In this document: positions 45,271 to 54,700 of the stretch, piece after piece | Numbering within the stretch: the stretch's first letter is position 1 | Layout of the letters: each line of letters starts with the position of its first letter | Assembly (NCBI GenBank): GCA_964023275.1 | Contig: OZ029929.1 | Coordinates: 682,001 to 746,000, forward strand | Source: Norana najaformis | Taxonomy: Eukaryota > Annelida > Clitellata > Crassiclitellata > Hormogastridae | DNA: 64,000 nucleotides | Direction of reading: 5' to 3' | The notes under the pieces: model-generated | What the model saw: the letters and a program-made list of their open reading frames with translations, nothing else | Databases searched by the model: none | What the model was told of the DNA's origin: nothing | Translations under genes and position numbers: made by a program

Positions 45271-48075
45271 TTAATGTTCAGTCGTGTGTGTTCAGGTGAA
45301 AAGAAGTTACCGTTCACCGATTGTTACCTTTATCCTTAAGTCCGTCTTCGTTCTATAAATTTGGTGGCATATTATTGTTCATGTTTTGCTCATGCGTTAA
45401 AAATGTTCTGCTTGAATTGCTCCTGAATTGAATAAGGTTTTATGAATTGTCAATAAATAATATTTGAGCAGTTCTGTAATTACAGCGACAGGTAGCACAA
45501 GGCAATTTAAAGCAAAGCAGCGTAAACCGTAATTGTAATTAGTAACTTCTAATGCGCCGGTGTCTAATGCACAAGGCATCAAACGATGGCGCACCAAAAC
45601 GCAGCCGCAATCAGGTCAACATCCAAAAGGTCAGTCCACAAGACAGAGAGGCAGCCTATGGTGGATAAGCAATCTAAAAAGGTATGTCTTAAGAAGGAAA
45701 TGACAAAAGCCACGCAGCAGAACAGACAGATACCTTCGTATGTGTTACAGCTCAAGCCAGCGTAGGGTAAGGTAAATCAAAGTAAATGTAAACCTAAATG
45801 TGTTTCTATAGCGACCGTATGGCCTCGACTCTGCTCATTTTGGAATGAATTAATCGGGGGAGACCCTATACCACCGCTGCCCCTTTGAACGACCTTTGCA
45901 GTGTGTTAGATACTGCCGTCTCACAAACCGACCCAATTCCTACTGTCAACCTTAACAAGCGCATCTGACGAGATTCTCTCAAGTGGCGTTATATAAATTT
46001 GTGATTACAACCAATCCCAATTCCTACAGTCAACCAGACCCAGTTTACATAATTAACACGACCCATTTCGTGCACAGTCAACCCGACCCAATTAATCTAC
46101 GTAAACATGATTAAATCCCTAAATTTGTGGACCCAACCCGATTTCTGTATTTAACCCAACCTAGTTACTAAACTTAGCCTGACCTGATTTGCATACTTAG
46201 ACACACCTACTTCCTACAGTTGACCCGAAATAACCCCGGTGTTGATTTGCTCTCTGTGTCGTGACCATATTTTTGCCCTGCAGCCAAATGGATATTCGAC
46301 CCACCCTTACACTAGTAACCGGAACCCCATTCAACTCTTTTTGGGAAATTCATTGGACGCTTTGCCCTCTGACTACTCCTACTGTACCTTGCCCTGGGGT
46401 CAGTACCATCACCCTCCCCTTGGCGAGGTACACCTAGGCCTACGTGTGTCGTCCGCCCAGCCAAATGTGCTTCTTTAAATCGGTACCAGACAAACAGCGG
46501 CTACTGAAATGCGCAGCGGTATTATTTCTGCATTTATTAAGCGCCACTATCTAATGACAAGGCATCAATCGATGGCGCTTATCAACTGCGGGTGAAGGAC
46601 TTGCTGAGGGCCCTTACACAGGAGCCGTTTCAGAGCTCGAACCCGTTGCAAGGCCAGCGCTCAAACCAATTGGCTACGGCGTCACAAGCCGCTGAATGCG
46701 GTGGTCAGATAAAAACTGGAAGCCAGTCACACTGGACGAAACCTGGGTAGCAGACATGCTTACGTTTGTCCCTCGCATGAGAACCACTGCGGCCCAGTAC
46801 AGAAGCTTTGCCTACGTTGGTCCCACTTGATGGAATCGTCTCCCTCGAGAACTGCGACTTGAGCTCCTTTCTCTCCCCCTCTCAGTGTTCCGCAGGCGCC
46901 TGTTCAACAGTGATTTTACTTTTTCGGGTTGGAGGCACCCCTATTGAGTTTATCCCCTAAGAGGCGCTCTATAAATCTCAATTTACAATTACAATTATGA
47001 AGTGTCAGCGAGTTCATTTTGCTCAGCCTCGGCACATAATAGCGGTTTCCCATCGCCCTCTCTTTCTGCCCTGGTCATATTTGAACCTCCGACTTCGAGG
47101 CCAACAGTCCAGCATTACAACCACCGAACGACATTGCATATAGGAGTTTAAAGTTCAGTGCTCGTATACAGAAGTCCACGCTTCGTTTCGCGTCCATACA
47201 GTAAGCAAAAGGGGTCCCGTCAACCACGTCACTACACCTGGATGTGTATCGATGGCGTTGAAAGCATTTTACGCTCCGCTGACGATAGTCATCCAACTGA
47301 GACGAGCTGTTTAGGACGTCCGCGTTGGGCGTCTCTCTCCCTCTCTCTGTACCCGAGTCGAAGTGAACATTTCATGACTCTTAATGGACTTAACTATCTA
47401 GTAGGAGTGTCTCAGACAGACGGACAGACAGAAGGACAGACAGAGAGATACAGACAAACAGACAGGGCGAGTGAGAGAAAGACAGACAGAACAGACAGAC
47501 AGACAGAGATAGACAGACACAGATAGAAAGACAAACATAGACAGACAGACACAGATAGAGAGACAGACATAGACAGACAGACACAGATAGAGAGACAGAC
47601 AAAGATAGAGATACAGACATGAAGACAGACAGACACAGATAGAGAGACAGACACAGACAGAGACACAGACAAGACCGACAAACAGGCAAAGAACATTTCA
47701 TAAAACAGACTAACATTTTCAAACAAACGCTCAGCCGACCAATAGGATCGAGCCGGTTTTTCGAGTCCCAGAAAACAAGCTCTCAGAAACCTAGAGTTCA
47801 AGTTCACCTCGACCCTAAGTCGTATGACGGAGTCAGGTACATTAACTCCATTCACTTTCGGAAATACAAAACAGTCTGGATTAAAGAAGCTGCCCTCAAG
47901 TTCTCATTTTGTTTGACACGACCCAACAAAACCCTCATCTGTCTCAAAGCCCCGTTTTGAGATGGTTCTAACAATGACTACCCAAAGAAATACTGAACAA
48001 AGACATACTGCCAACAGGGGCATCCATTAACGACGTCCGCAGAGCAGGGTGGGGGTCAATAAAATACGGACAAGT

Positions 48076-48106
<31 letters not shown>

Positions 48107-48410
48107 GAGAAGAACAGACAAGTAATCAGACAGACAGACAGACAGACAGAAGAACAGACAAAGTAAGTAACAAGTAAGTTTACGTATCAATACACCCTCT
48201 CCCTTGATGTCTAGTTCGCTTAAGTTGTACGACGCCCAGCGTAAGTGTCCCTGACTATAGAGCTTCAGTAGTCCTAAGCATTGGAGAGCGGACGTCCGCT
48301 ACAGGGGAAGGAGAATGTAATCCAAAAAGCGGACAAGCGGAGGGATGGAGTCAAAGCAGGTCATATTTTGTGGATGTCCTGTATGGAAACCCTAGAACCG
48401 ACCGCCTCTG
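45271..48410. repeat. Spacer before FBXL6: SINE and LINE ends, CAGA microsatellites
   Basis: 45535-45660 SINE C (+). 45800-46010 reverse LINE end. 46525-46690 SINE A (-). 46735-47000 (+) LINE 3' end encoding WNRLPRELRLELLSLPLSVF then RRRLF. 47040-47130 reverse tRNA-like SINE head. 47410-47690 and 48070-48160 (CAGA)n. The last part would hold the FBXL6 3' UTR; no clear polyadenylation signal found. Confidence 0.5.
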
Positions 48411-48609
48411 TCAGAGAGCAAAGGGCAGAAGGCAGAGGTCACGAGTGGTGTTGACCTCATCCTTTTCCGCCTGGGCGACTAAGGACGCGATGTCGTGACG
48501 CAGTTGAACGAGGTTCGCTCCGGAATATTCCTTCTTCATTCCTCTCGGGAGACCACGACAAGAGTCCAGGTGGAGGCAGTTGAGCCGAGGACAGCCTTCC
48601 AAGATGGAT
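48411..48609 (-). CDS. FBXL6: FBXL6 exon 10 (residues 511-576, stop)
   Basis: Encodes SILEGCPRLNCLHLDSCRG and LPRGMKKEYSG. Acceptor GATTACAG; phase 2 in. Confidence 0.95.
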
Positions 48610-48692
48610 CTGTAATCAAATCAAATCAAATGTAGGGCATCTTGATTAGCGCAACATGATTATGCAAAGCTGGACAGAATTACGTGTGAATA

Positions 48693-48728
<36 letters not shown>

Positions 48729-51700
48729 TGATGTAAATTTATGTAAATTAATATAAATGAATGTCAGTTAGTGCAATTCTATGTAAATTAATGCAAATCA
48801 ATATAAACTGATGCAAATTAGTTTCAATCCTTGGAAACTTATGAATATATATACATAAATATATACATATATATATATATATAAAATGTATATACAAAAT
48901 TTCATGCTAATTAGTGCAATTTATCTGATAACTTAAGAAAATTCATAAATACTGCCATAAATTTACGCCAATATGCTCTCACAGAAATAAATAAACAAAA
49001 GTCAGAGTAAAATTATTGCCACACGTTGGGCTTCAGTAGTGGATTCTATGTACAGCACCGACAATCAGGGATCTGTTGACAACGCATTGCTTAAGATAAA
49101 TGCTCATACATTACATTACGACGCAGAAGGTAAGACGTGTTCTTACTGCACTCGAGCGCACGAGATCTGTGTTCCCCTGAGGTCCAGGTTTTCCAGCTTG
49201 GATTTCGTTGGGTCGCTTGAGAGTTTCTTCATGGCCATGTCGAGCGACATGCCTGGGTAGATGTTCCACGACAGGTCAAGCACGACTAGACTGTGCTGCC
49301 ACTGAAAGACAAAACAGACGGTTTAGATAACACGGTGTTAAGTGCCAGAGTGTTAGGTGCCAGAGTGTTAGGTGCCAGAGTGTTAGGTGCCAGAGTGTTA
49401 GGTGCCAGAGTGTTAGGTGCCAGGGCTTAGGTGACATGGTTCTAAGTGTGGCACAATGGCCTACTGGTAACGAGATTAGTGTATAATCATGCGGTTGCGG
49501 GTTCGACTCCGTGTAACGACCCTGGACAAGTTGTTTGCGCACACCGTGCCTCTGTCATCAAGCAGTAGAATTTGGTACCAGCATAAGCTGGGAAGCACTA
49601 GACCCATGTCCAGGACCTTGGGATTCATCCATTGCCGGCTCAAGGGCCTAAGAAAAGGAAATGAGCGCCTACCATACGTCTCACTTACGAGATATGGGAT
49701 ACTTTACTTCATTGTTAAGTGCCAGGGTTTAGGTCACAAGGAGGGAGGGTATTTGACAGGGACAGCTGCGTGGCAGTAAAGAAATCCAACCCAAGCAAAA
49801 CAGAATCTCTCCAGTAGACATGCACTGACTTTCAGTTAATCAATCCACTGGTTTGAAACTTCTTCCCAAAACCAATTTGCAAAGAAGGAACCAACCGACA
49901 TAAATATTTCACAGTTAGTCACGCAAGTCCACGCGACTTCTGTCAATTAACGTCGACCTATGCAAGCATTCCTGTTCCCAGACCCTCTGCCAATTGTCTG
50001 CTGGTTCAGTCAAGCGTGACGGTATGCATCATACGCCACCCAACACGTCTGATTTGCTTTTTCTAAGTGTACATGGCATAGGCTGCAGCTAAGCGACGAG
50101 CATTTGGTCCAAAGCCGAAGACTTGGATGGAAAATTCTTCAATGTGCTAAGGCTTGTTGTGGCAGTATTAAAAACACCCAACTCCCATACAGGTGAAGCA
50201 GAAAGACTGAAAATACATGCTGGATAAATTAAGGTCAGGTCAAGTCATATAGGTCAAGCAGAATGATTGATAATACATGCTGGATAAATTAAGGCCAGGT
50301 CAAGTCATATAGGTCAAGCAGAATGACTGAAAATACATGCTGGATAAATTAAGGCCAGGTCAAGTCATATAGGTCAAGCAGAAAGACTGAAAATACACGC
50401 TGGATAAATTAAGGCCAGGTCAAGTCATACAGGTCAAGCAGAATGACTGACAAGACATGCTTGATAAAATTAAGATCAGGTTAGGTCATAATGATACACC
50501 TATCAGGGGTCATCTATTATGGACTCTGCTAAGATGGGGAGTGAGGGGTCAGCAAATGCAGACAAGGGAAGGGGGCTGTGCCCAATGAGGACGTCCGCAT
50601 ATCAATTGGGCAGTTAGTTCAGTAAAGCAGGTGCCTTAAACATCATCTGGTGTCCAAGTCACTGGATTGTATCTATCTTGGTGATGACAATGGCACCGTA
50701 GAAACCATTAGAATAGATTAGATTATGTTGTCAAGACAACAGCATCTAAGATTAGATCAGATTACCTTGGTCATGATGATCTCGATGCCTTCATACTTGG
50801 CCGCTGAGCTGCTAGAGATGAACAGCTGTTCCAAGTCGGTGACTGGAAGGCTTTGTAGGCTCTCGCAAGTCACACTGGTACAGCCGCGAATGTCCAACAC
50901 CTTCAGACCGTAAGATTTCTTCAAAATCCTACAGCAACACATGAAACATTTATACATATTTTTTACTTCGTTATTATTAAATGATGATGATGATGAGTTT
51001 TCTCCCCAAAGGCAGGTCCACTGGCTTTATGTCACACTGGGATGAGACGAGTGAGGTGGTTTCCCATTGCCTTCCTCACAGACACTTGCGGGTGAGCAAC
51101 TTGTCCAAGGCCGCTACGCAGTGGCTTAAGGCAGATTCAAACCCACAACCCTCTGGTTAGGAGGCACCAACCATACCACTACACCACCACGTCCCACGAC
51201 TCAGAAGTATTATTAAATAGTAACTTTTACTATGCCGGCATCAAAAATGCACAAGGCATCAACCAAAGGCCACTAAACTCAAGCCCAAAATCAGCCAAAT
51301 TTCCTAAAGTCAGTCCACCAAGACAGAGACTCTCAGGCAGATATGCATTTATGAAAGCAAAGGGAGTAACTGGCGATTTATACAGCGCCTTTAAATAGCA
51401 CTGGACATTGATGTGAACACCTGTACAACATTACACAGTAACTGGGAAACTCTGTACAGTGGGATGCACATGGTTCTTTCTCAAGTCTTCCTTGGACACC
51501 TACTGACTTTGACCTGACTGTATGCCCACATTTCCTAAACTGTGGGTGATCAGTAAAGTAACTTCAATGCAATACACTGTTACAAATGCACAAGATTGCT
51601 CCAAGTGTGGCATGGTGGTCTATCAGTAACACGTTTGGTCAGTGATCATGCGGTTGTGGGTTCGACTCCATGTAAGACCCTGGGCAAGTTGTTTGTGCAC

Positions 51701-54700
51701 ACCATGCCTCTGTCACCAAGCAGTAGAATTGGAACTTGCGTAAGCTGGGAAGTAAGCGGCAAGTCCAGTGATGCACTGGCCCCGTGTCCAGGACCTTGGG
51801 ATTCGTCCATTGCCGGCTCAAGGGCCTAAAGAAAAGGAAATGAGCGCCTCCTCCTACGTCTTACTTGTGGGATCATATGGGATACTTTACTTCATTATTT
51901 TGATCCATTACAGCAAAGAGGAGGTCGCAAGACAAAAACCTGTGGAGGAAGTTGTTGGAGACTTCGCAGCCGATGCCACGACTGGATCCACTGATTCCAA
52001 GGTCAAGTTCCTGGAGGTTGGGAAAACCTGGAGATGCAATCTGTAACCATCAAAACAAACACCAGAGGTAATCAAATACGGCTACAAATGGAAAACTGTT
52101 GACTGTGCTTCCGAAACAATTTCCGACTTACCACCTCTGGTTGATCTTCAGAAAAGCCGCATCAAAGTATGCTCTTATCAATAATCTAATCTAATGACTT
52201 CTATAGCACCGTTATCGTAATGCCCAAGGCATCAGTCGATGCTCGCTTGAACAGTCCGTGTAGGATTAGCAGAAGCTTTGCACCAACTATCAGCCTACAA
52301 GATTCATTCATTCATTCATTCAGAACACATATATAGTGCCCTTCAATTGGTATACCCAGAGGCACTTCCAGCCCAGCTCCGGCAAAAGAGAACAGTTTTC
52401 AACTGTTGGTGAGAAGTGTATCTAGCATCCCTCGTTAGAAGGACAAGCAGATGAGGGCAAGTACCTGTAAAAAAATGACTGAATACCCTAACCCAACCTG
52501 GCTTACCCTACCTTACCTTATGTTCCCTTACTTACTGCTTAGAGCACTCAACTTGCAATGCAGAGAGTACAGGTTCGAGCCTCCTCCCCTGAGACGGTTA
52601 CTGTATAGGGGCCTTGAGCAAGCCCTTCACTCACAATTGCTCAGCGCCATCGATTGATGCTTAGTCATTAGACGGTGGCGCTTAACAAATACATAATAAT
52701 AAATAATAATAAACTTTGCTTTCCAAACCTCAGCTTACCTTATCATATTTTACTTTACCATTTATTTGTTACCTTTAACTTACTTCTTACCTTACAATTT
52801 TACCATACACATAATAATAAAGTCAATAACTTCTACAGCGCCAGTATCTAATGCACAAGGTATCAACCGATGCGCACTAAAGCCAAGCTGCAATCAGGTC
52901 AACATCCAGAAGGTCAGTGCAAAAGACAGATACCTTACCATGCCTAACCTTACCTTACCTACCCCATGACACTGACGGTTGTTACCTGTTCCTTGCACGA
53001 GGCATGGGTGATATGGAATGGCGCATAGTTCAGTCACAGAATCTGAATATCTTACCATACCTTACCTAATGTCTTATCTACCCCTATGACAATGATGACT
53101 GTTACCTTACCTTACCTAACCCCTGTGACACTGACGTTTCGTTACCTGTTCCTTGGGTGAGGCATGGTTGATACGGAATGGCGCGTTGCTCAGTCTCAGA
53201 ATCTGAAGTCGAGGGCAGCAGGTCTGCATCTTCTCAATGTCAAACATCACGAGGTCCGACGTGAACAGAACGTTGCTGATGTCAAGCACCTCAAGCTGTG
53301 AACATGTGGTCTACAAGCAAAACAAACAGAACAAAGCCACACTGAAATACGTAAACGTAAAGAAACAGAGGGACTGGTGCGGGGCAGTCGCGGACAGGCT
53401 GAATTGTTGCCACAGGACAGTGGAGATCTGCAGTGAAGTGTGCGACTGAAACCAATGGACTTAGAGAAAGAAAGAATGAAACGCAAAGAAACATACCGGC
53501 AATGCAGTTGTTTGAGAGCCTCTACAGAAACTCCTCAAAAGAGGGTCAAGCCATAGATGATGAGATGAAAGAAGGTTCCAGCCTGACTTGGTTTTGGCTG
53601 TACAGATTTCAACCGTGCTTCTCTGACAGATTACAGTTATTTACGACAGTTTCACCTGGAGCGACCATCGACTGATGCATTCAGCATTACGATAACGGCG
53701 CTATAGAAGTCATCAGATCAGATGCTTCAGAGTATAAACGTGAAAGATAACCCAGCGTTGATCCTACCGCGATAAGCTTCATGATGACAGTGAAGTTCTT
53801 GAGTGAGTTGGCGGAAAGGTTCAGTGAATGGACTTTGTTGCCCCTTGTTTCCAACAGATGGTGCATCGCCTTCCCATGTGGAGCATCCGTCTGTCAAAAA
53901 ACCCATTCATTTAGCTCCTTTAACAGTAAAGGCCTAATTATGCTGCTCAATCATCAGCTCCACAATGCTCAACAATGATAAAATATTTGGGTAAAAACAA
54001 GAACAGCTGTGGTGGTGAGAAGTGGCATCCAGTTAAGAAGGTAATCGTAACAGCTCAATGAAATTGAAAATAAAAATATTTTTTTATTCTCTAGAGAATT
54101 TTTCATTGCTCATTTCAACCCCAGAATAAAAAAGTAATTACATCTCAATGCAGGTAATGTGTCTCAGGTTAAAGACATAATAAAAATCAAAGAAAATAAA
54201 GTTTGTTGAGCTTCACAAAATGGCATCATTTTAAAACATCACTACAAAACGATATTCAGTTAAAACTAAATATAATTATGTAATAATAATAATAATAATC
54301 ATCTTACCTTGGGACACTTAAAAAATAAAAATAAAAAAATAAATAATAATAATAACAGATGTTACAGTAATAATCTCCAGAGTTTTCAGTCCTCTCCCGC
54401 GGGACCATAGAAGTTCCGTGATTAGATTAGACCGGGTGTCAATACCTTTATGGAAGACAAATCAAAACTGTTCAGATCTGGACATCTGTCAACGAGATAA
54501 CACACGCCGACACTGTTCACACGAGTCCCTGACAGATTGATCGAGGTCAGCAGAGGGCAGTTGTCGGCCAGCAGCTGCGTCAGCCATAAACAAAACAATC
54601 CGTCACTACTACGACTGTTATTATTATTTTACCCAAAGTATAAATAATCCCCAGGTTTAAAAATTCTTTGGCAGCACTTCTCTGCAATGATTAGTCTTTG

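Noticed and set aside
47390-47855. 110- and 147-residue Ser/Val/Cys-rich frames on the - strand
   Set aside because: CAGA microsatellite; no conserved content.
51897-51912. Extending FBXL6 exon 7 to a later GT
   Set aside because: Breaks the phase-2 join and the close match to human [24 protein letters not shown]; the donor at 51939 fits both.
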